Shown here: piece after piece, positions 26,547 through 36,088 of the stretch | Numbering within the stretch: the stretch's first letter is position 1 | Layout: every line of letters starts with the position of its first letter | Source of the DNA: Streptomyces sp. NBC_01197 | GTDB taxonomy: Bacteria; Actinomycetota; Actinomycetes; Streptomycetales; Streptomycetaceae | Direction: 5' to 3' | Length of the DNA stretch: 64,000 nt | Assembly: GCF_036010505.1 (NCBI RefSeq) | Contig: NZ_CP108569.1 | Location: 1,924,001-1,988,000 of the forward strand | Made by a program: the position numbers and the translations under genes | Notes under the pieces: generated by a model | Seen by the model: only the letters and a program-made list of their open reading frames with translations | What the model was told of the DNA's origin: nothing | The model's database searches: none

Positions 26547-29500
26547 GTGCAGGGACGTTTCAAGAGGGATGGCACGGGCTCTCCCCAGGCCCGCCAGGGT
26601 CAAGGGGAAGCCGAGGCTGAACAGGAGCCTCGCGGCGGATCCGACCGCGGCTCCTCGGCCCAGCACGCCCAGGCCCCCCGTGGACACAGCCAGACCCCGG
26701 CAAGCGGCGGTGAGTCCAGTACGTCGGCCCGGCCGTCGGCTCCGGCCGCGCCGAAGACCAAGGGCCAGACCGGCGCGGGCTCGCGAATAGCTCTGCGCAA
26801 CTGGCGCATCAGCACCAGACTCGTCTCCCTGCTCGCGCTGCCCGTGGTCGCCGCGACCACCCTGGGCGGACTGCGCATCAACGACTCGCTCGACAACATG
26901 CAGCAGCTGGACCACATGCAGCTGCTCACCCAGATGACCAAGCAGGCGACCGAACTGGCCGCCGCGCTCCAGGAGGAGCGCGACAGGTCCGCGGGTCCGC
27001 TGTCGCACGGCGCGAAGGCCGACGACTTCAACGTCGAAGAGCCCCGCAAGCGCACCGACCTCGCCGACCAGGCCTTCCTCAAGGGCACCGCGGACTTCGA
27101 CAAGGCGAACCGCGACAGTTCGATCGAGTCGATCCGCGGCAGCCTCCGGGGTATCGCCACCAAGCTGACCCGGCTCAAGGCCATCCGCGCCGACGCGTAC
27201 CAGGGCAGCGCCACCACGTCGCAGACGGTCAACGAGTACAGCGAGCTGATCGACTCGCTGCTCGGCCTCTCCCAGGACATGGCCCAGGCGACCGCCAACC
27301 CGGAGATGATCAAGCGGACCCGCGCCCTGGCGGCCTTCTCGTCCGCCAAGGAGTACGCGTCGATCCAGCGAGCGGTCATCGCCGCCGCACTGCCGACGAG
27401 CAACAAGGGCCACGGCCAGCTGGAGGAGAGCGACCGGCTCTTCGCCAAGTCCGCCATGCAGAGCGAGGAGGACGAGCTCAAGTCCTTCAAGCTGGTCTAC
27501 GCGGGCAACGCGGCGGCTCTGACCGCCCCGCTGGACACCGGTAACCCGGAGATCACCGCCGCCAGCCTGTACGCGAAGCACGTGCTGGAGAACAAGGGCG
27601 GTCTGGAGAGCCAGACCCCGCGTTCGTACAAGGACTGGTACGACGCGGACAGCAACCGCATCACGGCGATGAAGACCATCGAGGCCACGCTGCTCGGCGA
27701 GATGGAGCAGAAGGCCCGCGAGCTGCGCAACGACGCCGAGCGCGAGGCGATCATCAATGCCGCGCTCATCGTGCTCGTGCTGGGTGTCTCGCTGGTCGGC
27801 GCCTTCGTCGTGGCCCGGTCCATGATCCGCTCGCTGCGGCGGCTCCAGGACACCGCGACCAAGGTCGCGAGTGAGCGCCTCCCCGAGCTGGTCAAGCAGC
27901 TCTCCGAGACCGACCCGCAGGACGTCGACACCTCCGTGGAGTCCGTCGGCGTGCACAGCCGGGACGAGATCGGAAAGGTCGCGACGGCCTTCGACGACGT
28001 GCACCGCGAGGCCGTCCGGCTCGCCTCCGAGCAGGCCATGCTGCGGGGCAACGTCAACGCGATGTTCACCAACCTCTCGCGCCGCAGCCAGGGCCTCATC
28101 CAGCGCCAGCTCTCGCTCATCTCCGAACTGGAGTCCCGCGAGGCCGACCCGGACCAGCTGTCCTCGCTCTTCAAGCTCGACCACCTCGCGACCCGTATGC
28201 GCCGGAACGGTGAGAACCTCCTGGTCCTCGCGGGCGAGGAGCCCGGCCGCCGGTGGACCCGCCCCGTGCCGCTGGTCGACGTGCTCCGCGCCGCCGCGTC
28301 CGAGGTGGAGCAGTACGAACGCATCGAGCTGGCGGCGGTCCCTGCGACCGAGGTCGCGGGACGCGTCGTCAACGACCTCGTCCACCTGCTCGCCGAGCTG
28401 CTGGAGAACGCCACATCGTTCTCCTCGCCGCAGACGAAGGTCCGCGTGACCGGTCACGCGCTGCCCGACGGACGGGTGCTCGTCGAGATCCACGACACCG
28501 GTATCGGCCTCTCCCCCGAGGACCTCGCCGCGATCAACGAGCGGCTCGCGTCGCCGCCCACCGTGGATGTCTCGGTCTCCCGCCGCATGGGTCTGTTCGT
28601 GGTCGGCCGCCTTTCGCTGCGCCACGGCATCCGCATCCAGCTCCGCCCCTCCGACTCCGGCGGTACGACCGCACTGGTCATGCTGCCCGTCGATGTCGCG
28701 CAGGGTGGCAAGAAGGCTCCGGCCAAGCCGGGTGTGCCCGGTGGCCAGCAGCCGCCGCAGCAGCAGCTGGGGCAGTCGCAGCAGGGCGCGGGCGCCCCGG
28801 GCCGCGCAGGTGCCGGCGCTGGTGCCCCCGCTGGTGCCGGTATCGGTGCCGGTGCCCCGCGCGGTCAGGTCTCGGGTACGGGTCCGCGCGCAGCGCTGCC
28901 CGCCCGCGACGGTGACCGTTCCATCCAGCCCGGCGGCCCGCAGCAGCAGGGGCAGCCGCAGGGCGGCTCCGCACCCGCTCCGGCGGTCAACGCCTTCGGC
29001 GCCGGGGCGCCCATGCCGCGCAGGGCCGCCCAGGGCGGTCGCGGCGGCCAGGGTGGTCAGGGCGACGCCCCGGGACGCGGCGGCAACGGACCGCAGCGCC
29101 CGCAGCAGCCCGGGGACAGCATGTTCCAGCCCCCGGCCGACCGTCAGCAGCAGCCCGGGGACAGCATGTTCCAGCCCCCGGCCGACCGTCAGCAGCAGCT
29201 GCCGCCGACCGGTGGCCCGCGCGCGGAGCTGCCCGGCGGCAACCCCGGCGGTCCGCAGACCCGCGGCCCGCAGTCGCAGCAGCCGCAGGGCCCGCAGCCG
29301 CCGCAGCGTCCGCAGACCACCAGCTGGGGCAATGAACTGCCGCAGCGGGCGGCCCAGGACATGCCGCGCGGCCACGAGGAGCCGGACACCGGCGCGTTCC
29401 CCGACGCGTTCGGTCCGGGTACGAGCGACTCCGGCGCGGCCGGCACCGGCAACTCCGGCGCCCAGTACCGCCAGCCGCTGCGTCCGCGGCGCCAGTCCGG

Positions 29501-30458
29501 CGAGCGCGCCCCGGCGGACGACCTGTTCGGCAGCGACCGGCTCTCCGCCGATCGCCAGGGCCCCGGCTCCACCGCCGAGTTCCAGCGCCCGGACTTCGAC
29601 GGCCCGCCCCCGGGGAGCACCGGCCGGTTCGAGCGTGCCGACGTCTTCGAGCGCCCGGACGTGCGCGGCCCGCAGCGGCGCCCGCAGATACCCCAGGTGC
29701 CGCAGATACCGCAGGCCCAGCAGCAGGATGGCCGGTTCCAGCAGGGCCGGCCCCAGGACGAGCTGTTCCAGCAGGACCTCCCGTACCAGGACCCGCAGCA
29801 GTCGCAGGACCCCGCGTCCACGGCGCAGTTCCCGCGAGCCGGGCTGTCGGACTTCGGCGGTTTCGACTCCCCGCGCCCGCCCGCCCCTTCGCAGGGTCCC
29901 GGCGGCGCCCCGCAGCAGCGTGACCGCACCGAGGCCGACTTCGGTGCGCCGCGACCGCCTGCGCCGCAGAGCCTGCCCGCGCAGCCGCAGTACGACGCAC
30001 TGCCGCCGGCCGCCGGCCCCGGGGACGGACGTACCCCGCTCTACGACACCCTGGAGACCAACTGGTTCCACGGCGCGCAGTCCGCGAGGACCGCACAGCC
30101 GCAGGGACCGGCCGCTCCCCAGCAGCCCGAGCAGGCCGCTCCCGCGGCGCCGCCCCGCGACCCCATGGCCCAGACTGCCCCAGGCAGCAACTGGCGGGCA
30201 TCGCCCAACGATGAACTCGTACGGCAGGCCGAGCGGGCGAAGAAGCCCGCTGCCGGTGGTGTCACCACATCCGGTCTGCCCCGACGCGTACCGCGTGCCA
30301 ATCTGGTGCCCGGCACCGCACAGCAGCAGGCCCACCAGGCCGGTCCGCAGGTTTCGCGTGCGCCCGACGACGTACGCGGCCGGCTGACCAATCTCCGGCG
30401 CGGAATCCAACAGGGTCGCCAGGCCGGAACCGGCCCCTCTCACCAGCAGGAGCACTAG
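26547..30458 (+). CDS. cvnA1: CvnA1: nitrate/nitrite-sensor-type membrane histidine-kinase-like protein
   Basis: First component of a conservon, a Streptomyces signalling complex that pairs a sensor-kinase-like protein with a small GTPase. With the GTG at 26547 it is 1303 residues. A first membrane helix lies near 91-109 (LVSLLALPVVAATTLGGL), then a NIT-type extracellular sensor, a second helix near 404-424, a HAMP linker, an HisKA-like helix with DHLATRMRRN, and an ATPase domain with ELLENATSFSSPQ near 617. A ~550-residue Pro/Gln-rich tail follows, containing a 15-residue tandem repeat. The last ~85 residues share a motif with CvnA2. An upstream ATG at 26466 is an alternative start. cvnB1-cvnC1-cvnD1 follow directly. 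Confidence 0.9.
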   Translation: MQGRFKRDGTGSPQARQGQGEAEAEQEPRGGSDRGSSAQHAQAPRGHSQTPASGGESSTSARPSAPAAPKTKGQTGAGSRIALRNWRISTRLVSLLALPVVAATTLGGLRINDSLDNMQQLDHMQLLTQMTKQATELAAALQEERDRSAGPLSHGAKADDFNVEEPRKRTDLADQAFLKGTADFDKANRDSSIESIRGSLRGIATKLTRLKAIRADAYQGSATTSQTVNEYSELIDSLLGLSQDMAQATANPEMIKRTRALAAFSSAKEYASIQRAVIAAALPTSNKGHGQLEESDRLFAKSAMQSEEDELKSFKLVYAGNAAALTAPLDTGNPEITAASLYAKHVLENKGGLESQTPRSYKDWYDADSNRITAMKTIEATLLGEMEQKARELRNDAEREAIINAALIVLVLGVSLVGAFVVARSMIRSLRRLQDTATKVASERLPELVKQLSETDPQDVDTSVESVGVHSRDEIGKVATAFDDVHREAVRLASEQAMLRGNVNAMFTNLSRRSQGLIQRQLSLISELESREADPDQLSSLFKLDHLATRMRRNGENLLVLAGEEPGRRWTRPVPLVDVLRAAASEVEQYERIELAAVPATEVAGRVVNDLVHLLAELLENATSFSSPQTKVRVTGHALPDGRVLVEIHDTGIGLSPEDLAAINERLASPPTVDVSVSRRMGLFVVGRLSLRHGIRIQLRPSDSGGTTALVMLPVDVAQGGKKAPAKPGVPGGQQPPQQQLGQSQQGAGAPGRAGAGAGAPAGAGIGAGAPRGQVSGTGPRAALPARDGDRSIQPGGPQQQGQPQGGSAPAPAVNAFGAGAPMPRRAAQGGRGGQGGQGDAPGRGGNGPQRPQQPGDSMFQPPADRQQQPGDSMFQPPADRQQQLPPTGGPRAELPGGNPGGPQTRGPQSQQPQGPQPPQRPQTTSWGNELPQRAAQDMPRGHEEPDTGAFPDAFGPGTSDSGAAGTGNSGAQYRQPLRPRRQSGERAPADDLFGSDRLSADRQGPGSTAEFQRPDFDGPPPGSTGRFERADVFERPDVRGPQRRPQIPQVPQIPQAQQQDGRFQQGRPQDELFQQDLPYQDPQQSQDPASTAQFPRAGLSDFGGFDSPRPPAPSQGPGGAPQQRDRTEADFGAPRPPAPQSLPAQPQYDALPPAAGPGDGRTPLYDTLETNWFHGAQSARTAQPQGPAAPQQPEQAAPAAPPRDPMAQTAPGSNWRASPNDELVRQAERAKKPAAGGVTTSGLPRRVPRANLVPGTAQQQAHQAGPQVSRAPDDVRGRLTNLRRGIQQGRQAGTGPSHQQEH
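29106..29195 (+). repeat. 45-bp in-frame tandem duplication in cvnA1
   Basis: Two back-to-back copies encode QPGDSMFQPPADRQQ within the disordered tail of CvnA1. The copies are identical at the nucleotide level. Confidence 0.92.
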
Positions 30459-30881
30459 TTGAGTCCGATGAGCCAGGCGGCGCAGAATCTGAACTGGTTG
30501 ATCACGAACTTCGTGGACAACACCCCCGGGGTGTCCCACACAGTGGTGGTCTCCGCCGACGGACTTCTGCTGGCCATGTCCGAAGGCTTTCCGCGTGACC
30601 GTGCCGACCAGCTGGCGGCCGTGGCGTCCGGGCTGACCTCGCTCACGGCGGGCGCCTCCCGGATCTTCGAAGGCGGCGAAGTCGCCCAGACCGTGGTGGA
30701 GATGGAGCGCGGCTTCCTCTTCCTCATGTCGGTCTCGGACGGCTCATCGCTCGCCGTGCTCTCCCACCCGGACTGCGACATCGGCCTGGTCGGGTACGAG
30801 ATGGCCCTGCTCGTCGACCGTGCGGGCAGCGTCCTCACCCCGGACCTGCGCGCCGAACTCCAGGGGAGCCTGCTCCACTAG
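30459..30881 (+). CDS. cvnB1: CvnB1: roadblock/LC7-domain protein
   Basis: A 140-residue roadblock/LC7 protein, the MglB-like component of a conservon that is expected to act on the CvnD GTPase. The domain runs from QNLNWLITNFVDNTPGV to VDRAGSVLTPDLRAELQ. The TTG at 30459 directly follows the cvnA1 stop and has CAGGAGC upstream; the internal ATG at 30468 is also possible. The same start layout is found in cvnB2. The first ~110 bases are nearly identical to cvnB2. Confidence 0.93.
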   Translation: MSPMSQAAQNLNWLITNFVDNTPGVSHTVVVSADGLLLAMSEGFPRDRADQLAAVASGLTSLTAGASRIFEGGEVAQTVVEMERGFLFLMSVSDGSSLAVLSHPDCDIGLVGYEMALLVDRAGSVLTPDLRAELQGSLLH

Positions 30882-30999
30882 AGACGCCTCCCCACAGGTT
30901 CTGCCCGTACGTTCATCACCTACCGTCCGGCCGCATCCCGCCCCCCACCGGCCCAGTCAGACGGCATTCCGTCTCTTCGCTGTCACGCCCGGAGGATCC

Positions 31000-31407
31000 A
31001 TGACCCCGCCCCCCGCCTCTCACGATCCGTACGGCGTGCTGCACGACGCGTCGTACGACAGTGAGGGCGACCAGCCACTGGTACGTCCGTACGCCATGAC
31101 CGGCGGCCGGACCCGGCCCCGCTACCAGCTCGCCATCGAGGCGCTGGTCAGCACCACGGCCGACCCGGTGCACCTCGCGGGCCTGCTCCCCGAACACCAG
31201 CGGATCTGCCATCTGTGCCGTGAGGTCAAGTCGGTGGCCGAGGTGTCGGCACTGCTCTCGATGCCCCTGGGTGTGGCGCGGATCCTCGTGGCCGACCTGG
31301 CGGAGGCCGGCATGGTGGCCATCCACCAGCCGGGCAACGGAGAGGCCGGCGGCACGCCGGACGTGACACTGCTCGAAAGGGTGCTCAGTGGACTTCGCAA
31401 GCTCTAG
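31000..31407 (+). CDS. cvnC1: CvnC1: DUF742 protein
   Basis: A 135-residue DUF742 protein, third component of the conservon, thought to link the receptor with the GTPase. The conserved part starts at VRPYAMTGGRTRPRYQLAIEAL and continues with a winged-helix-like segment (EVKSVAEVSALLSMPLGVARILVADLAEAG). The ATG at 31000 has a GGAGG. Its last 20 bases overlap cvnD1, implying coupled translation. Confidence 0.93.
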   Translation: MTPPPASHDPYGVLHDASYDSEGDQPLVRPYAMTGGRTRPRYQLAIEALVSTTADPVHLAGLLPEHQRICHLCREVKSVAEVSALLSMPLGVARILVADLAEAGMVAIHQPGNGEAGGTPDVTLLERVLSGLRKL

Positions 31408-31969
31408 CGGCGGGGCGGCCAGATCGACCACCTCGGCGAAGATCGTGGTGGCGGGGGGCTTCGGCGTGGGCAAGACCACGTTCGTCGGCGCCGTCTCGGA
31501 GATCAACCCGCTGCGTACCGAGGCAGTCATGACGTCCGCGTCCGCGGGCATCGACGACCTCACACACACCGGGGACAAGACCACCACCACGGTGGCCATG
31601 GACTTCGGACGCATCACCCTCGACCAGGACCTGATCCTCTACCTGTTCGGCACCCCAGGACAGGACCGCTTCTGGTTCATGTGGGACGACCTCGTACGCG
31701 GCGCCATCGGCGCCGTCGTACTCGTCGACACCCGCCGCCTTTCGGACTGCTTCCCCGCGGTCGACTACTTCGAGAACTCGGGCCTCCCCTTCGTCATCGC
31801 CCTCAACGGCTTCGACGGACACCAGCCCTACACCCCCGACGAAGTACGCGAAGCCCTCCAGATCGGCCCCGACACCCCCATCCTCACCACCGACGCACGA
31901 CACCGCGCAGACGCAAAGAGCGGACTCATCACACTCGTCGAGCACGCACTGATGGCACGTCTCAAGTAG
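31388..31969 (+). CDS. cvnD1: CvnD1: small Ras-like GTPase
   Basis: A 193-residue ATP/GTP-binding protein of the bacterial MglA-like Ras family. The P-loop is GGFGVGKTT near residue 23, the switch region contains MDFGRI, the G3-like motif is FGTPGQDRF, and the guanine-specificity region is ALNGFDG. It overlaps cvnC1 by 20 bp and starts with GTG. It is almost identical to CvnD2, including at silent sites, except at both ends. Confidence 0.95.
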   Translation: MDFASSSGGAARSTTSAKIVVAGGFGVGKTTFVGAVSEINPLRTEAVMTSASAGIDDLTHTGDKTTTTVAMDFGRITLDQDLILYLFGTPGQDRFWFMWDDLVRGAIGAVVLVDTRRLSDCFPAVDYFENSGLPFVIALNGFDGHQPYTPDEVREALQIGPDTPILTTDARHRADAKSGLITLVEHALMARLK

Positions 31970-32332
31970 TCGTCCTTCTACGGCAGTTGTCGTAGCCGAC
32001 CTGGGGCGGACTGTGGTCTTTGACACGATCCGCCCCCATGTTCATAACGTTTCGACAGAGAATTCATCGACCGCGGACACCCGTTGCATCCAGATGGTGC
32101 CGCTCCGCTCACGCCCGCCTCTGCTTTTGGCGCCGCTCGCTCTTTTTGACCGTTTTATCTGAGGCATACGCCACTCGGTGCGGCGGGTTCCAGCTGTTTG
32201 GAGCCACGCCGCCCGACGTGCTGGAATTCGGCGAACTCCTGAGTAGGACCACCGTCCGACGGCCGGTCCGAGTACGGCTCTGAATGATGGACGGCACAGC
32301 GTTGGTGCCGGCGCCGAGAGGTTGTTGGTCGA
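31970..32332. promoter_or_regulatory. Spacer between the two conservons
   Basis: No gene is evident in these 363 bp. GGGGCGGA (32003-32010) pairs with TCCGCCCC (32029-32036) around an 18-base loop and may terminate cvn1. The rest, which is AT-richer, should contain the cvn2 promoter. A GAGAGG lies 12 bases before the cvnA2 GTG. Confidence 0.5.
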
Positions 32333-35300
32333 GTGAGGCGAAGCACGAAGAGCTCCGCGGCGGAGCAGGCGCGGGGGAACTTCACGCCGCCGCCGCAGTC
32401 GGCGACGTCTCCTGGCGCCCGGTCCGGCTCCGCCGCCGGGGGCAGTGACACCGGCGCGAGCGGCAGCCGGCTGGCGCCGCGCAACTGGCGTGTGCCCACC
32501 AAGCTCAACGCGATTCTGCTGATCCCGGTGATCGTCGGCCTCGTCATGGGCGGGTTCCAGGTCAAGAGCTCGATCACCACCTGGAACAGCGCGCGGGACG
32601 CCGAGCAGGTCGCTCTCGTCGTACGGGCCGCTTCGGCGTACGGCGAGGCGCTGCTGGAAGAGCGTGACAACAGCGCTGAGCCGTTGCTCTCCAACCACCG
32701 TATTGACTTCAACGTCAAGCGCGCCTACAGCCGCACCGACGCGGCCGCCAAGTCCTTCGACGCCGCGGTGAAGAACCTGCCGAAGACCAAGGACCTCCAG
32801 CGCCGCCTCAAGCTCTTCCGCGACGAGGAGCCCACCCTCGCCACGCTGCGCAAGACCGCGTACACCGCGGCGATGGACCCGGTGAAGACCGAAGAGGGCT
32901 ACGTCAAGGTCCAGCACTCGCTGATGGAGTTCTCCAATGAACTCGGCCTCGGCACCAGCAACATCAACAGCTACGGCCGCACGGTCTACGCGCTCCAGCT
33001 GGCCCAGGCTGCAGAATCGCTTCAGCGCTCCATCGGTACGCATCTGCTGGTGCGCCCGAGCCAGGACCCCGCGACCTTCCAGGCGCAGGTCGTCGCCTTC
33101 AACTCGTACAACTACCTGGAGCAGATCGCGCTCCAGGAGTACGTGTCCGGCGGCACCGAGGCGGACGCCGCCGCGCTGAAGACGGAGATGGCCGCTCAGG
33201 CCGCCAGTGCCAAGAACTATGTCTCCCGCGACAAGGAGGCGGCCAAGGGTGCCGGGAAGCACTATGTGAACCCGCCGTCCAAGGGCGGGTCGATGTTCGA
33301 CGGCATCGCGTCCGAGATCGGCAGGGGCCAGACACCCGCGGCGCTGAAGGCCAAGGGCATCGACCCCGAGTCCTGGTCCATCGTGGCCGGCACCAGGTTC
33401 AACGGCTACAGCACGGTCGAGAAGAACCTGGTCGACAACGCGGTCGGCGACGCGGCGACGATCTCGCACAACGCGAAGAACGACGCCATCACCAACGGCG
33501 CGGTCGTCCTCGTCGCCCTCCTGGTCGCCTTCATCCTGGCCGGGATGATGGCCCGCCAGATGAGCCGGGCGATGCGGCGCCTGCGCACCGCCGCCTTCGG
33601 GGTCGCCGAGCAGCGGCTGCCGATGCTCGTCGACCAGCTCTCGCGCACGGAGCCGGGCCGGGTGGACACCCGGGTCGAGCCCATTCCGATCCACACCCAG
33701 GACGAGATCGGCGAGGTGGCGCGCGCCTTCGACCAGGTGCACCGCGAGGCGGTCAGGCTCGCGTCGGAGCAGGCCATGCTCCGGGGCAACGTCAACGCGA
33801 TCTTCACCAACCTCTCGCGCCGCAACCAGTCGCTCATCGAGGGCCAGCTGACGCTGATCACCGACCTGGAGAACAACGAGGCCGAGCCTGAGCAGCTGGA
33901 GAGCCTCTTCAAGCTCGACCACCTCGCGACCCGGATGCGCCGCAACGGCGAGAACCTGCTCGTGCTGGCGGGCGAGGAGCCGGGGCGGCGCTGGAACCAG
34001 CCGGTCCCGCTGGTCGATGTGCTCAGGGCGGCCTCGTCCGAGGTGGAGTCGTACGAGCGCATCGAGCTGACCGGGGTCCCCGAGACCGAGATCCACGGGC
34101 AGTCCGTCACCGACCTGGTGCATCTGCTCGCCGAGCTGCTGGAGAACGCCACCACGTTCTCCTCGCCGCAGACCAAGGTGCGCGTCACGGCGACCCGGCT
34201 GCCTGACGGCCGGGTGATGATCGAGATCCACGACAAGGGCATCGGCCTCACCGCCGAGGACTTCGCGGACATCAACCACAAGCTGGCCAATCCGCCGACC
34301 GTGGACGCGGCGATCTCGCAGCGCATGGGCCTGTTCGTGGTCGGTCGCCTCGCCGACCGGCACGGCGTACGCGTGCAGCTGCGCCCCTCGGGTGAGCAGG
34401 CGGGCACCACGTCGCTCGTCATGCTCCCGGACGCCATCACGCACGGCGGTGGCGGCGAGCAGCTGCCCGCGGACGACTTCAGCGTCTCCTCGATCATCCC
34501 GGAGCAGCAGCCGCGCGAGCAGCAGTCGTTCCCGCAGGCTCCACAGCGCACGGCCGCCGAACTCGGCTTCGACGACACTCGTTACGGCGACAGCGAACCG
34601 CGCCGCCTTGACCCGGTCAACCGCTCGCTGATGCGTGAGGAACGCCGGGCGGCAGTGGAGGGTGGCCACGACGGAGGCGGCAGGCCGCTGTTCCGCGACG
34701 AGGCGGCGGAGCCTGAGCAGCCGTACGGGCAGGGGCAGCAGTACCCGCAGCCCGGCAATGGCTACACGCAGCCCGGGAACGGCTACGCGCAGTACGGCCA
34801 GGAGGCACAGCAGGCGCCGTACGACCCGAACGGTTACGCGGCCCACACGGCGCCGGACGGCTACCGGGACGGGGCATATCCGGAATCCGGCCACCCGGCG
34901 TCCGACGGCCGGCAGCCGCAGTACGACAGCGCGTTCGAGCCGCAGTCCCAGCAGGGCGACTGGGCTGGTCAGGCCACGTACCAGGACGGTTTTCGGTCGG
35001 CTTACCAGCCGGAGGCGGAATCTGCACAGGGCGCTCCCGCAGCCGCTTCCGAACGCGTAGGCTTCGACCGTCCGGGACCGTCTCCGAGCACCTCCCACGA
35101 ACTGACCGACGCCGGCCTTCCCCGCCGTGGCGGTCAGCAGCAGGCCCCGAAGGCGGCCCCCGGAGCACACCGGCCCGGTCAGCAGAACTCCGGTCGCCCC
35201 CAGGCCGGACAGCGGAATCCTGAGGAGCAGAACGACGGGGAGGACAGCGGGGAGAGCAGCCGTCCCGACGGCTGGCGTTCGTCGAACGACGAGCGCTGGC

Positions 35301-35575
35301 AGCGGGCGGACAAGCTGCGCGAGCCGAAGGCGGGCGGGGTCACCCCCTCCGGTCTCCCCCGGCGGGTGCCCAAGGCCAACCTGGTCGAGGGCAAAGCCGA
35401 ACAGACCCCGCAGGGCGGCCCCCAGGTCTCCCGCGCGCCCGAGGACGTCGGGGGCAGGTTGAGCAACCTGCGCCGCGGGGTCCTGCGGGGGCGCAACGCA
35501 GGTAGTGACACGAACAGTCAGGCCACCGGGGATCACCACGGCGGCCCTGACAGCACCTACAACCAGGAGCGTTAG
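32333..35575 (+). CDS. cvnA2: CvnA2: nitrate/nitrite-sensor-type membrane histidine-kinase-like protein
   Basis: Second conservon receptor, 1080 residues, with the same order as CvnA1: a polar N-terminus, a membrane helix near 58-77 (LNAILLIPVIVGLVMGGF), an extracytoplasmic NIT-like sensor, a second helix near 386-408, HAMP, a helical segment with DHLATRMRRNGENLLVLAG, and an ATPase domain with ELLENATTFSSPQ near 602. The Gln/Gly/Tyr-rich tail differs from CvnA1 in length and composition, but the last ~85 residues share GGVTPSGLPRRVP and GPQVSRAP. It starts at a GTG. Confidence 0.9.
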   Translation: MRRSTKSSAAEQARGNFTPPPQSATSPGARSGSAAGGSDTGASGSRLAPRNWRVPTKLNAILLIPVIVGLVMGGFQVKSSITTWNSARDAEQVALVVRAASAYGEALLEERDNSAEPLLSNHRIDFNVKRAYSRTDAAAKSFDAAVKNLPKTKDLQRRLKLFRDEEPTLATLRKTAYTAAMDPVKTEEGYVKVQHSLMEFSNELGLGTSNINSYGRTVYALQLAQAAESLQRSIGTHLLVRPSQDPATFQAQVVAFNSYNYLEQIALQEYVSGGTEADAAALKTEMAAQAASAKNYVSRDKEAAKGAGKHYVNPPSKGGSMFDGIASEIGRGQTPAALKAKGIDPESWSIVAGTRFNGYSTVEKNLVDNAVGDAATISHNAKNDAITNGAVVLVALLVAFILAGMMARQMSRAMRRLRTAAFGVAEQRLPMLVDQLSRTEPGRVDTRVEPIPIHTQDEIGEVARAFDQVHREAVRLASEQAMLRGNVNAIFTNLSRRNQSLIEGQLTLITDLENNEAEPEQLESLFKLDHLATRMRRNGENLLVLAGEEPGRRWNQPVPLVDVLRAASSEVESYERIELTGVPETEIHGQSVTDLVHLLAELLENATTFSSPQTKVRVTATRLPDGRVMIEIHDKGIGLTAEDFADINHKLANPPTVDAAISQRMGLFVVGRLADRHGVRVQLRPSGEQAGTTSLVMLPDAITHGGGGEQLPADDFSVSSIIPEQQPREQQSFPQAPQRTAAELGFDDTRYGDSEPRRLDPVNRSLMREERRAAVEGGHDGGGRPLFRDEAAEPEQPYGQGQQYPQPGNGYTQPGNGYAQYGQEAQQAPYDPNGYAAHTAPDGYRDGAYPESGHPASDGRQPQYDSAFEPQSQQGDWAGQATYQDGFRSAYQPEAESAQGAPAAASERVGFDRPGPSPSTSHELTDAGLPRRGGQQQAPKAAPGAHRPGQQNSGRPQAGQRNPEEQNDGEDSGESSRPDGWRSSNDERWQRADKLREPKAGGVTPSGLPRRVPKANLVEGKAEQTPQGGPQVSRAPEDVGGRLSNLRRGVLRGRNAGSDTNSQATGDHHGGPDSTYNQER

Positions 35576-35576
35576 T

Positions 35577-35999
35577 GTGAGCCCGATGAGCCAGGCGGCG
35601 CAGAACCTGAACTGGTTGATCACCAACTTCGTGGACAACACCCCCGGGGTGTCCCACACAGTGGTGGTCTCCGCCGACGGACTCCTTCTGGCGATGTCCG
35701 AGGGGTTCCCGCGTGACCGTGCCGACCAGCTGGCGGCCGTAGCTTCCGGGCTGACCTCGCTCACCGCGGGGGCGTCCCGGATCTTCGAGGGCGGTCATGT
35801 CAACCAGACCGTCGTGGAGATGGAGCGCGGCTTCCTCTTCATCATGTCCGTCTCGGACGGCTCCTCGCTGGCCGTCCTCGCTCACCCCGAGGCCGATATC
35901 GGTCTGGTGGGTTACGAGATGGCCCTTCTGGTGGACCGTGCGGGCAGTGTCCTGACCCCGGATCTCCGCGCCGAACTGCAGGGCAGTCTTCTCAACTAG
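35577..35999 (+). CDS. cvnB2: CvnB2: roadblock/LC7-domain protein
   Basis: A 140-residue roadblock protein closely similar to CvnB1 (MSQAAQNLNWLITNFVDN). It differs mainly at a few positions such as GGHVNQTVV in place of GGEVAQTVV. The GTG at 35577 lies one base after the cvnA2 stop, with GGAGC upstream. It probably regulates the nucleotide state of CvnD2, and its similarity makes cross-talk with CvnD1 likely. Confidence 0.93.
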   Translation: MSPMSQAAQNLNWLITNFVDNTPGVSHTVVVSADGLLLAMSEGFPRDRADQLAAVASGLTSLTAGASRIFEGGHVNQTVVEMERGFLFIMSVSDGSSLAVLAHPEADIGLVGYEMALLVDRAGSVLTPDLRAELQGSLLN

Positions 36000-36088
36000 C
36001 AAACAGACAGTGCGTTTCTCGCCACCGCGCCATAAGGTGCGGTGGCGCGCTCCACAGGAACAGGCGACGGGCAGTCGGAGGAGGAAAC

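Noticed and set aside
26544..30539. A 1331-codon leftward open frame opposite cvnA1, and a similar one opposite cvnA2.
   Set aside because: These arise from third-position GC bias over long real genes; the sense strands carry sensor-kinase domains, and the shadows match no family.
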